Of a DNA stretch of 64,000 bases, positions 52,537 through 60,800 are shown in pieces. The translations under genes were made by a program, and so were the position numbers. Within the stretch, counting starts at the first letter, position 1, and every line of letters begins with the position of its first letter. The notes below the pieces were generated by a model, which searched no databases, was not told the DNA's origin, and saw nothing but the letters and a program-made list of their open reading frames with translations. The DNA is from Actinoplanes oblitus (GTDB lineage Bacteria > Actinomycetota > Actinomycetes > Mycobacteriales > Micromonosporaceae): assembly GCF_030252345.1 (NCBI RefSeq), contig NZ_CP126980.1, positions 7,021,501 to 7,085,500 on the forward strand, given 5' to 3'.

Positions 52537-55326
52537 GTGAGCGGCCACATCGTCGGCCGCGCCGGTGAGCTCGCGGTACTGCGCCAGGCACTCGACGACA
52601 CCAAGGACGGCCGCGGTGGCTGCCACGTCGTCGTCGGGCCGCCCGGGATCGGCAAGTCCCGGCTGCTGCTGGCGGCCGGTGACCACGCCGACGAGCGGGA
52701 CATCGCGGTCGCCGCCCGCGAGGCGTTCCGGCACGATCTCGCCGCGCCGCTGGTCACCCTGGCCGGCGCGCTGCGCGCGTGCAGCCCGCCGACCGGCGAC
52801 TTCGCCTGGTTGTCCGGCGTGGACGACCAGCCGGCCGGGAACTACGCCAAGATCCTCCGGTTGCGTGACTCGCTGGAGCGGTTCGCCGCCGCCCAGCCGC
52901 TGCTCATCGTGATCGACGACGCGCACTGGATGGACGAGCTGAGCGCGCTCGCCGTCCGCGAGCTGGTGCCGGCGCTCGCCTCGTTCCCGATCCGCTGGCT
53001 GCTGGCCAGCCGCACCCAGCCGGGCGACACCCCGGGCGGGCAGACGCTGAGCTGGCTGTCGCAGCGCGGCACCGCCATCCACCTGGACGTGCTCGACGAC
53101 GAGGCGACCGAGCGGCTGTGCACCGAGCGGATCGGCGCCCGGGTAGACAACACGGTGCTGGCCCTGGTCGCCGGCTGCGGCGGATACCCGCTGCGGATCG
53201 AGCAGCTGCTGGACGCGCTGGTGGCCACCAAGCAGATCATGATCGCCGACGGGATCGCCACGGTGGTCGGCGAGGACCTGCCGTCCAGCTTCGTCGCCAC
53301 GGTCCGGGAGATGGTCGGCAGCCTCTCCCCCGACGCGCAGCGGCTGCTGCGCTCGGCGTCGGTGCTGGACCGGCCGTTCGACATCGAGAGCGCGGCGCGG
53401 CTGATGGGCAGCACCGACCCGGCCGAGCTGTTCGGGCTGATTGACGAGGTGACCACGTCCGGCCTGCTGGTCGAGGACCAGGACGGGCTGGTGTTCCGGC
53501 ACGCGCTGGTGCACCAGGCGGTGCAGAACAGCCTCGGGAACTCCCAGGCACGGCTGCTGCACGGCAAGGCGGCGGTGCTGGCCCGGGAGCACGGCCGCCC
53601 CACCGCGGAGATCGCGGGTCATCTGTTGCGCAGTGGGCGGGTCGGCGCCGGGGCGGCTGTCGACATGCTGCGCGGCACGGCCGCCGGGGTCGCGGCAACG
53701 GCCCCGGCGACTGCCGCCGACCTGATGTGCCAGGCGTTGCAGGCGATCGGCGAGCACGATCCGGCGCGGCCGGCGATCGTCGCGGACACGGTCGGCCTGC
53801 TCGCCGCGGCCGGCCGGGTCACCAGGGCACACGAGCTGGGCACCGAGGCGCTGCGCACCGAGCTGGACCCGCCCACCCGGGCGACCGTCCTGCTCGGGCT
53901 GGCCGAGGCGTTCCAGCACGCCGGGCGGAACGCCGAGGCCGCCCGGTACGCCGAGGACGGCCTGAACCAGTCGAAGATCGCCGAGGAGGTCCGGGCCCGG
54001 CTGCTCGCGATCCGCGCGCACACCGCGTTCGCCCTGGACGACCTGGCCGTGGCGGAGGCCTCCGGCGCCGAGGCGAGCCGGATCGGCCGGGAGCACGAGC
54101 CCGGCGCCGCAGTCCTCGGCCTGACCGCGCGCAGCCTGGTGGCCGGGGCCGAGGGCCGCCTCGACGACGCGCTGCGGCACGCGAGCGAGGCCACCGAGCT
54201 GGCCGACGCGGCAGGCGGCCCGGCGCCGCACCGGCATCCGCGGCTCTGGCTGGCGAACGCGCTGACCGCGCTGGACCGGTTCGACGAGGCGGAGCAGGCG
54301 CTGCGCCACGGCCGGCCGGAATCCGACGCGCTGGGCGCCGCGTGGGCGCAGCCGCTCTGGCACTACTACTGGGCGGCGTTGCTGACCGCCCGGGGCCGGC
54401 TCGACGACGCGGTGGCCGAGGCCGACGCCGGGGTGACCACGGCGGAGCAGCTGACCGCGTACCGGCTGGCCGTGCCGCTGCTCGGCACCCTGATCCGGCT
54501 GGCGGTGCTGCGCGGCGACCTGCCGCAGGCGCGCGGCCTGCTGGACCGGATGCGACAGCTGCGGGCCACCGGGATCACCGCGGCGCCGGAGGACGCGGCC
54601 TGGGCCGAGGCGACACTGCTGTGCGCCGAGGGCGCCGGGCCGGAGGCGTTCGCGCTGATGCGCGGCTTCTACGACACCGCGATCGACCGGCCCACCCTGC
54701 TGGTGCGGGATCCCGGCGCCGTCGCCGGCCTGGTGCGGCTGGCCGCGGCGGCCGGGGAGCGGGAACGCGCGGAGGCGGTGGTGGCAAGCGCGGCGCGGCT
54801 GGCGCGGCGCAACCCGCTGTCGCACGCCGCGGCCGGGGCGGCCGAGCACGCTACGGGGGTGCTCGGCCGCGACCCGCGCCGGCTGCGGGCCGCGATGACC
54901 GAGTTCCGGCTCGGCCGGCGACCGCTGGCCCTCGCCGCTGCCTGCGAGGACGCCGCCGACCTGAGCCGCGCGGCGGGCGACCGGGCCGGCGCGCGGGCCC
55001 GCTACGACGAAGCGCTGGCGCTGGTCACCTCGGCCGGCGCGCACGGCGTACGGCGGCGGCTGGAGTCCGGCCTGGGCGTCTGGCTCGGGGTCAGCGCGCC
55101 GGAGCCGGCCCCGGGCCGGCACGGGACCGGCCTGCCCGGGCTCTCCCCCGCGGAACGCCCGGTGGCGCTGCTGGTGGCCCGGGGCATGACCAACATCGTG
55201 GTGGCCCGGCAGCTGAACCTCTCCCCGCACACGGTGGACAGTCACCTCCGGAAGATCTTCATGAAGCTGGACATCCGCAGCCGCGTCGAGCTGGCCGCCC
55301 TGGTCGCCCGGGAGTGCCCGGACTAG
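52537..55326 (+). CDS. Large LuxR-family ATP-binding regulator
   Basis: 929 residues. An AAA/STAND ATPase has Walker A GPPGIGKS (~33-40) and Walker B LLIVIDDAHWMDE, a long TPR-like helical middle (~300-850), and a C-terminal LuxR helix-turn-helix LSPAERPVALLVARGMTNIVVARQLNLSPHTVDSHLRKIFMKL (~870-912). This subgroup (LAL) often regulates secondary metabolism or sugar use. GTG 52537 is chosen at the start of the conserved HIVGRAGEL segment, with GGGGA upstream. The FAD monooxygenase 125 bp downstream may be its target (inference). Confidence 0.9.
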   Translation: MSGHIVGRAGELAVLRQALDDTKDGRGGCHVVVGPPGIGKSRLLLAAGDHADERDIAVAAREAFRHDLAAPLVTLAGALRACSPPTGDFAWLSGVDDQPAGNYAKILRLRDSLERFAAAQPLLIVIDDAHWMDELSALAVRELVPALASFPIRWLLASRTQPGDTPGGQTLSWLSQRGTAIHLDVLDDEATERLCTERIGARVDNTVLALVAGCGGYPLRIEQLLDALVATKQIMIADGIATVVGEDLPSSFVATVREMVGSLSPDAQRLLRSASVLDRPFDIESAARLMGSTDPAELFGLIDEVTTSGLLVEDQDGLVFRHALVHQAVQNSLGNSQARLLHGKAAVLAREHGRPTAEIAGHLLRSGRVGAGAAVDMLRGTAAGVAATAPATAADLMCQALQAIGEHDPARPAIVADTVGLLAAAGRVTRAHELGTEALRTELDPPTRATVLLGLAEAFQHAGRNAEAARYAEDGLNQSKIAEEVRARLLAIRAHTAFALDDLAVAEASGAEASRIGREHEPGAAVLGLTARSLVAGAEGRLDDALRHASEATELADAAGGPAPHRHPRLWLANALTALDRFDEAEQALRHGRPESDALGAAWAQPLWHYYWAALLTARGRLDDAVAEADAGVTTAEQLTAYRLAVPLLGTLIRLAVLRGDLPQARGLLDRMRQLRATGITAAPEDAAWAEATLLCAEGAGPEAFALMRGFYDTAIDRPTLLVRDPGAVAGLVRLAAAAGERERAEAVVASAARLARRNPLSHAAAGAAEHATGVLGRDPRRLRAAMTEFRLGRRPLALAAACEDAADLSRAAGDRAGARARYDEALALVTSAGAHGVRRRLESGLGVWLGVSAPEPAPGRHGTGLPGLSPAERPVALLVARGMTNIVVARQLNLSPHTVDSHLRKIFMKLDIRSRVELAALVARECPD

Positions 55327-55451
55327 CACCGGTTCGCCGGACGCGGCCGCCTCGGCGCCGGGCGCTAATCCCGAGGACGCGTGATGTGCCGCGCCGGCCG
55401 GCCGGCCAAGGATGGCGGTAGGTGTCGCCGACGTGCCGGGAAGGACCGGAA

Positions 55452-56891
55452 TTGATCAGTACGACCGTATCCCGCACCCCGGTGCTCGTGGTCGGCGCCG
55501 GCCCGACCGGCGCCGTGCTCGCCCTGGAACTGGCCCGGCACGGCGTGCCCAGCCTGGTCGTCGAACGCGCCTCCCGCCCACCACACCACCCCGAGCTCAA
55601 CCTGGTCGGCGGCCACACCCTGGACCTGTTGCGCCGGCTCGGCGTGGCGGAGCGCATCCTCGCCGCCGGCCTGGACCCGGACGGTCACGACACCGCGGTG
55701 TGGAGCCGGTCGATCGGCCGCCGGCCGGTGGCCACCGCCCCGCTCCCGCCACCCGACCGGCCGGGAGCGGACGGGCCGGGGGTGCTGGTCACCGGCACCG
55801 ACCTGGTCGTCCGGCTGCGCGAGGCGGCCCGCGCCCACCCGCTCGTCGACCTGCGCGAGGGCTGGATCTTCACCGATCTGCGGCCGGTCACCGGCGGCGC
55901 GGTGGCGACACTGCTCGACGGGCACACCGGCATCCGGCACACCGTCGCGGCCGATCACCTGGCCGGTTGCGACGGCGCGCGGAGCACCGTCCGCAGATGC
56001 CTGAGCGTGCCGATGGACGAGACGCTGACCAGCGGGCACTACTACACGATCCAGTTCCGCAGCGAGCACCTGGCGCGCCGGTTCCCCCGGCCGGCCACGC
56101 TGATCGCCGACGGGATCGCGCTGACCCGTTGCTCCGGGCCCGGCATGTGGCTCGGCCACCTGCCGCTGGACGACCCGGACGCGGAGACCGCCGACCCGAT
56201 CGCGCTGCTGCACAGCAAGCTCCCGGACGCCCTGGCCGCCTCGCAGATCCTCGAGGTGACCCAGTGGCCGGACCCGCTCGGGGTGGCCCGCACCTACCGG
56301 CGCGGCGCCGCCTACCTGGCCGGGCAGGCGGCGCACACCCTGCACCCGCCGAGCATCACCGTCGACACCTGCCTCGGCGACGCCGCCGACCTGGGTTGGA
56401 AGATCGCCGCCACGGTGCACCGCTGGGCCGGTCCGGGCCTGCTGGACAGCTACGAGCGGGACCGCCGGCCGCACGCCGTCCGCGACCGCGGGCTGCTCTC
56501 CCGGGAGCTGGCGACGCGGCGGCGGTTCGGCCGGCTGGCGGCGGCCGGCGCGTCCCGGGAACGCCTCGCCGGGGTACTGCGCCGGGACGAGCTGCGGCAC
56601 GCCGGGGCCGGTACGCCGCCCCGGCTGCCGACCGACTGGCTCGGCCCGCAGTTCACCCTGGTGGACGCGACCGAGTCGGGCAGCGGCCGGGCTCTCGTGG
56701 CGACGGCGCGGACCCGCGGCATCCCGATGACCCACCTCGCGGTGGCCGACGCGCCACCGCGCAACCGCTGGCCGGACCGGCTGGTGCTGATCCGGCCGGA
56801 CCAACTCGTGGCGTGGCAGTCGGCCGGCGAGACGGCCGACTGGGACGGCGTCCTCGATCGGGTGACCGGACGCCCGCCCAGGATCACGTGA
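55452..56891 (+). CDS. FAD-dependent (class A) aromatic monooxygenase
   Basis: 479 residues. FAD-binding VLVVGAGPTGAVLALELARHG near the N terminus, the DG motif HLAGCDGARSTVRR (~170), and the GD motif TVDTCLGDAADLGWKIAATV (~310) mark a PheA/TetX-like flavoprotein hydroxylase. The C-terminal ~100 residues fit the thioredoxin-like tail of this family (DWLGPQFTLVDA). It would hydroxylate an aromatic or polyketide substrate with NAD(P)H and O2. TTG 55452 follows GGGAAGG and starts just before the FAD motif; GTG 55422 is an alternative. Its position after a LAL regulator suggests controlled expression. Confidence 0.88.
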   Translation: MISTTVSRTPVLVVGAGPTGAVLALELARHGVPSLVVERASRPPHHPELNLVGGHTLDLLRRLGVAERILAAGLDPDGHDTAVWSRSIGRRPVATAPLPPPDRPGADGPGVLVTGTDLVVRLREAARAHPLVDLREGWIFTDLRPVTGGAVATLLDGHTGIRHTVAADHLAGCDGARSTVRRCLSVPMDETLTSGHYYTIQFRSEHLARRFPRPATLIADGIALTRCSGPGMWLGHLPLDDPDAETADPIALLHSKLPDALAASQILEVTQWPDPLGVARTYRRGAAYLAGQAAHTLHPPSITVDTCLGDAADLGWKIAATVHRWAGPGLLDSYERDRRPHAVRDRGLLSRELATRRRFGRLAAAGASRERLAGVLRRDELRHAGAGTPPRLPTDWLGPQFTLVDATESGSGRALVATARTRGIPMTHLAVADAPPRNRWPDRLVLIRPDQLVAWQSAGETADWDGVLDRVTGRPPRIT

Positions 56892-56967
56892 ACACGTGAT
56901 GTGTCGCCCGCCCCGCTCCGGACACGCTCAACTGGCGAATGCGCCGACCCGAAAAGGACCGAGAACG

Positions 56968-57567
56968 ATGACGAGGGCAATCGCGGATCTGGACAACACC
57001 GTCGTGGGCGGCTGGGTACGCCGGCTGGCCGGCAACGCCTCGCCGCGGCGGAACCACTGGAACACCCGGACCACCTACTACCGGGCCGCCGTGGCGGTCC
57101 TGAACGCCGCCCCGCGCACGGCGGTCACCTGGAAGTCGGTCGTCGCGGCGGCCCAGCCGTACGGGTGCCGCAGCACGTTCTACGAGGTGGCCGGCGCGCA
57201 CGCCCGGCACCGGATGATCGACGACCTGATCGGTGACGGGCGCGCCGACTCGTTGCAGATCGCGCTGCGCTACCTGCGGGTGGACGCCGTGGAGCAGCTG
57301 ATCGACGAGGCCAAGGTGTGGTCGTTCTGGCTGCACCGGCAGCAGCTGACCCGCCGGCTGACCGCCCAGATGACCACCGGCGAGCTGGAGAACGAGCTGA
57401 TCGCCGAGGTGACCGCGTGGGCCCGGCGGCGGCCGGCGCTGGCCCGGGCGAACGGTGCCACGCCGCCGGCCTGCGCCGTGGAGGACCTGACCGTGCTGCA
57501 CGGGCGCCGGCTGTCCGGCACCCAGGCCGCCAACCAGCTCACCGAGGTGGTGCGGGACGCGCTGTGA
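56968..57567 (+). CDS. Conserved protein of unknown function
   Basis: 199 residues from ATG 56968. Almost entirely helical, rich in Arg/Ala/Trp, with a segment TWKSVVAAAQPYGCRSTFYEVAG (~50-72) reminiscent of a TetR-like helix-turn-helix. The rest (LRVDAVEQLIDEAKVWSFW, MTTGELENELIAEVTAW) is not recognised. It may be a DNA-binding protein; no ligand domain is identifiable. It converges on the CATRA gene with a hairpin between. Confidence 0.6.
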   Translation: MTRAIADLDNTVVGGWVRRLAGNASPRRNHWNTRTTYYRAAVAVLNAAPRTAVTWKSVVAAAQPYGCRSTFYEVAGAHARHRMIDDLIGDGRADSLQIALRYLRVDAVEQLIDEAKVWSFWLHRQQLTRRLTAQMTTGELENELIAEVTAWARRRPALARANGATPPACAVEDLTVLHGRRLSGTQAANQLTEVVRDAL

Positions 57568-57578
57568 CGGCGGGACGG

Positions 57579-57595
57579 CTCCGGGCGTACCGGAG
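57579..57595. terminator. Short hairpin between convergent genes
   Basis: CTCCGG-GCGTA-CCGGAG, a perfect 6-bp stem with a 5-nt loop, 12 bp after the stop of the unknown gene and 36 bp before the stop of the CATRA gene on the opposite strand. Confidence 0.5.
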
Positions 57596-57630
57596 AACGG
57601 GGTGACCGGGACCGGAAGCGGACCGTGCGG

Positions 57631-59718
57631 TCAGAGGAGGCCGGCGAAGCGATCGGTGTCGAGCCAGTCGGTGCCGGAGGTGTCGATCGGGAAACCGGCG
57701 ATCCGCAACCGCTGGGCGATCTGCTGCACGAAGATCTCGCGGTCCCGCCGGGTGTCGCCGGCCAGCCGCACCACCTCGCGCCCGTCCAGCTCGGTGACCC
57801 GGCCGGGCCCGCCGATGCGCACCACCATGGTCCGTTCCGGGTGCGACGCGAGCGCCTGACCGGCCCGGATGAGCGTGTCGGGATAGGTCCCGTCGAGGTC
57901 GTCCGGGGTGAGCAGGACCAGTGACGCCGGGCCGATCGCGAAGCCGGCCCGCAGCACCTCCTCGCGGTACGGCATCGGCTTGCCGGTCCGGGCCAGGACC
58001 TCCTCCCAGTCCAGGGGGTGCAGGTTCAGCGAGCGCAGCAGCCCGAAGACGGCCGCGCGGGCCCGCTGCTCGCGGCCGTGGATCACGAAGATCTCCCGGC
58101 GGGCCGGCTCCGGGCCGGCCGGTGCGGCCGGGGTCACCGACCCGCCGGTCCACAGCCAGGCGGTCCGGCGGAACGTCTTGACCCGCACCTCGACGCTGCG
58201 GAACTGGTTCGCGTCCAGCCCCTCGTAGCCCTCACCCACCACGTCCTCGTGGGTGCGGTCGGTGATCAGCGCGACCACGTCGGCGTCCGGATGCTCCACG
58301 ACCGCCTGGCGCAGCGCCGGGCTGTCCAGCAGCCGGCCGATACCGATGATGGTGTTGTCGCTGAACCCGATCGCGGCCGCCGCGAACGGCCCGGAGCCGA
58401 CCGCGAGACGCAGCCGGATCCGGTCGGCCGGGTGCGCGGCATTGTCGGCGACCAGGCAGGCCCGCCAGCCGTGCAGCAGTTTCGGCAGCGCGAGGTGGGT
58501 CGGCACGCCGGCCGGCAGCACCACCATCATGCCGTCGCCGGCGTCCTGCCGGTCGGTCTCGTGCGGTTTCAGGCCGAGGCCCTCGAGCACCCGCTCGACC
58601 ATGCCCGCGACGCGGCGCTGCACCTCGTTGCGGCTCGGCGCGGTCCGGGAGCTGTAGTCGACGACGTCGATGCCGAAGCCGACCCGGTGCTCGACGCCGG
58701 AGCGCGCCGCCGCGGTGGCCGGCGGCCGCTGCTCCGGGATCAGTTTCGCCGTCCGTTCGGCCTGCTCCCGGGTGGCTTCCAGATATTCCACCTCGTCGCC
58801 GATCCGGTCGGCCAGCCAGGTCGCGAGCTCGGCGTCGGCGGGCAGCTGCGGAGCGACCGCCTTGGCCAGGTTGGCCCGGGCGATCTCCACGCTGCGCGCC
58901 ATCCGGCGCAGGCCGCCGAGCGCCGCGACCAGTTCGGCCTCGTCGGCGGTGTACTCGGTGAGGTCGGCCGGGCCGCTCGGCTCCACCCGGTCGAGCACCC
59001 GGGAACGCAGCGCCCGCAGCCCACCTGCGTCCAGTACCCGGGCGTGGTAGCGCAGCTTGGTGGCGTGCAGCAGGTAGCGGCCCAGGGGCGGCAGCGCGGA
59101 GTCGCCGGCGCTCCAGGCGAACTCGCTGAGGGCGCGTTCCTGGCTCGGCCGGCCGACGATCACCAGCCGCCGGTCGGGGCCGCCGCCGGTCGGGGTGACC
59201 TCCCAGGCGGCGAAGCCGTTCAGCACGCAGCGGTTGGTCCACCAGCCGGCGCCGTCGTCGGACCGGGCGGGCACCGCGTCGCGGACCCCGGCGCCGGCCG
59301 GGTCGGCGGCCCGGGCCAGGTAGACGATCGCGCCGCCGAGCAGCCCGCCCGGATCGGTGCCGCGCAGCCGCTCCCACCAGCGGGCGTGGTCGTGCCAGCC
59401 CGGCTGCAACGCGTAGCCCGGCCGCTGGGAGATGCCGAAGGAGACATTGAGGACGTCGTGCTCCCGGCGGACTATCGCCTGGCAGCGCAGCGCCGGATCC
59501 TGCAGCCCGGCGAGCGCGCCGTCCGGCTCCTGCGCCGGGTCGGCGGGCAGTCCGGCGGCCAGGTCCGCGGCGAGGATCGGCTCGGTCATCCCCAGCTGGG
59601 TACGGCATCGCTCCCAGAACCCGTCGAGCCAGGCGAGCGCCGTGGCGGCGTCGGGCCCGTCCAGCGGCGCGTACAGGTGGGCGACGAACTCCTGGTCAAC
59701 GAGCTCGCTGGTCGTCAT
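57631..59718 (-). CDS. CATRA-type conflict protein fused to a class III nucleotide cyclase and a TIR-like domain
   Basis: 695 residues. The N-terminal ~330 residues match the CATRA (caspase- and TPR-associated) conflict-system protein pattern: DQEFVAHLYAPLDGP, FWERCRTQLGMTEPI, QAIVRREHDVLNVS and HARWWERLRG. Residues ~345-523 are a class III nucleotide-cyclase-like domain with metal-binding Asp351 (GIDVVDYS) and Asp395 (DAGDGMMVVLP). Residues ~541-695 are a TIR-like (Cap12/PF10137-type) domain (REIFVIHGREQ, LHPLDWEEVLARTGK, VLLTPDD), but the position of the catalytic Glu reads LIRAG, so Arg618 replaces it. No membrane segments. ATG 59718 has AAGGGGGAG upstream and overlaps the CASP gene by 23 bp. 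Probable immune sensor; function inferred. Confidence 0.8.
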   Translation of the reverse strand: MTTSELVDQEFVAHLYAPLDGPDAATALAWLDGFWERCRTQLGMTEPILAADLAAGLPADPAQEPDGALAGLQDPALRCQAIVRREHDVLNVSFGISQRPGYALQPGWHDHARWWERLRGTDPGGLLGGAIVYLARAADPAGAGVRDAVPARSDDGAGWWTNRCVLNGFAAWEVTPTGGGPDRRLVIVGRPSQERALSEFAWSAGDSALPPLGRYLLHATKLRYHARVLDAGGLRALRSRVLDRVEPSGPADLTEYTADEAELVAALGGLRRMARSVEIARANLAKAVAPQLPADAELATWLADRIGDEVEYLEATREQAERTAKLIPEQRPPATAAARSGVEHRVGFGIDVVDYSSRTAPSRNEVQRRVAGMVERVLEGLGLKPHETDRQDAGDGMMVVLPAGVPTHLALPKLLHGWRACLVADNAAHPADRIRLRLAVGSGPFAAAAIGFSDNTIIGIGRLLDSPALRQAVVEHPDADVVALITDRTHEDVVGEGYEGLDANQFRSVEVRVKTFRRTAWLWTGGSVTPAAPAGPEPARREIFVIHGREQRARAAVFGLLRSLNLHPLDWEEVLARTGKPMPYREEVLRAGFAIGPASLVLLTPDDLDGTYPDTLIRAGQALASHPERTMVVRIGGPGRVTELDGREVVRLAGDTRRDREIFVQQIAQRLRIAGFPIDTSGTDWLDTDRFAGLL

Positions 59719-60034
59719 GCTCCCCCTTCGGCAGCGGTTTGCCGGTGAGCCGGTGCACCAGCTCGTTGCGCCGTTCGAGGACCCGCGCCGGAATGCCGGC
59801 GGCCGGGGCGCTGCCGATCGGGATGAGCCGGAACGACTCCCGCAGGCTCTCCAGCCCGATCGTGGCGTCCTCCAGCTCCACCAGGTCCCCGGCGTCGAGC
59901 GCCGCCTCGATGCGGTCCAGCACCCGGGAGACCGTCGCCCAGCGCTCCGGCGCGGTGGTGAGCAGGACCAGATCGTCCAGCGCGTCGACGGCAGCGGTCA
60001 CGGACGCGGCGTCCCAGTGCTCGGGGAGGTCCAT
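59696..60034 (-). CDS. CATRA-associated small protein (CASP)
   Basis: 112 residues from ATG 60034 (GTG 60043 possible). The helical pattern ALDDLVLLTTAPERWATVSRV, LDRIEAALDAGDLVELEDAT, RLIPIGS and LERRNELVHRLTG matches the small partner encoded with CATRA proteins. Its last 23 bp overlap the start of the CATRA gene, so synthesis of the two proteins is coupled. Expected to bind the CATRA region and regulate it, by analogy with two-gene conflict systems; this is inference. Confidence 0.75.
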   Translation of the reverse strand: MDLPEHWDAASVTAAVDALDDLVLLTTAPERWATVSRVLDRIEAALDAGDLVELEDATIGLESLRESFRLIPIGSAPAAGIPARVLERRNELVHRLTGKPLPKGEHDDQRAR

Positions 60035-60120
60035 GGTGGGCACTGTAGCCAGCGCCGGGGCGTCGCGCCTCCACCGAGCAAACGACCCGTTCCGAGATCC
60101 GGCTGTTTAGCATCGGTCAC

Positions 60121-60666
60121 ATGCCGGACCCCCGCGAAGTCTTCGTCATTCACGGCCGCGACGAGCAGGCCCGTCTCGCCCTGTGGCGGTTCCTGCAGGC
60201 CATCGACCTGCATCCGCTGGACTGGGAGGAGGTCGTCGAGCGCACCGGCCGCGGCGTGCCGTACATGACGGAGGTGCTGGCCAAGGCGTTCGAGGAGAAC
60301 CAGGCGGCGATCGTGCTGTGCACCCCGGACGACGGCGCGATCCTGCACGAGGAGCTGCGCGGGCGGCGGGAGCAGCCGTACGAGACCGAGCTGACCGGCC
60401 AGGTCCGGCCGAACGTGCTGCTCGAGATGGGCATGGCGCTGGCCCTGCAGCCGGCCCGCACGGTCATCGTGGAGATCGGCGACCTGCGACCGGTCTCGGA
60501 CATCGCCGGGATCAACGTGATCCGCTTCAACGGCACCGCGGAGAGCCTCAACAAGATCGCCGGCCGGCTGGAGCTGGCCGGCTGCGCGGTCAACCGGAAG
60601 GGCACCGACTGGCTGGACACCACACCGTTCGAAAACCTGAAGGCGTACCAGCGCACCTTCCGCTGA
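60121..60666 (+). CDS. Stand-alone TIR-like nucleotide-binding protein (Cap12/PF10137 type)
   Basis: 181 residues, essentially a single TIR-like domain: REVFVIHGRDEQARLALWRFL, LHPLDWEEVVERTGRG, AIVLCTPDD and PNVLLEMGMALALQPARTVIVEIGD. Glu102 in LLEMG corresponds to the catalytic Glu of TIR NADases in this family. About 45% of positions in the first 65 residues equal those of the CATRA fusion's TIR domain, so they are paralogues. It is divergent from the CASP/CATRA pair with 86 bp between starts and would share a control region. The domain could cleave NAD+ or make a cyclic ADP-ribose-type signal. A TAGCAT at 60108-60113 may give a near-leaderless transcript. Confidence 0.85.
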   Translation: MPDPREVFVIHGRDEQARLALWRFLQAIDLHPLDWEEVVERTGRGVPYMTEVLAKAFEENQAAIVLCTPDDGAILHEELRGRREQPYETELTGQVRPNVLLEMGMALALQPARTVIVEIGDLRPVSDIAGINVIRFNGTAESLNKIAGRLELAGCAVNRKGTDWLDTTPFENLKAYQRTFR

Positions 60667-60800
60667 TCTCCGGCGCGGTTCCGGAACCTGAAACAAATGG
60701 AACATGTTGACACGCTTCTTCGGCGCGTGTTTCGCTGCGTTCAGCCATGAGGCATCGACTTGTTTCACTGTGTTTCACCGCGACCGGGTGGAGACCGACG

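Noticed and set aside
58018..59748. Plus-strand frame opposite the CATRA gene
   Set aside because: It has shadow composition. The minus strand carries coherent CATRA, cyclase and TIR patterns and a coupled upstream gene.
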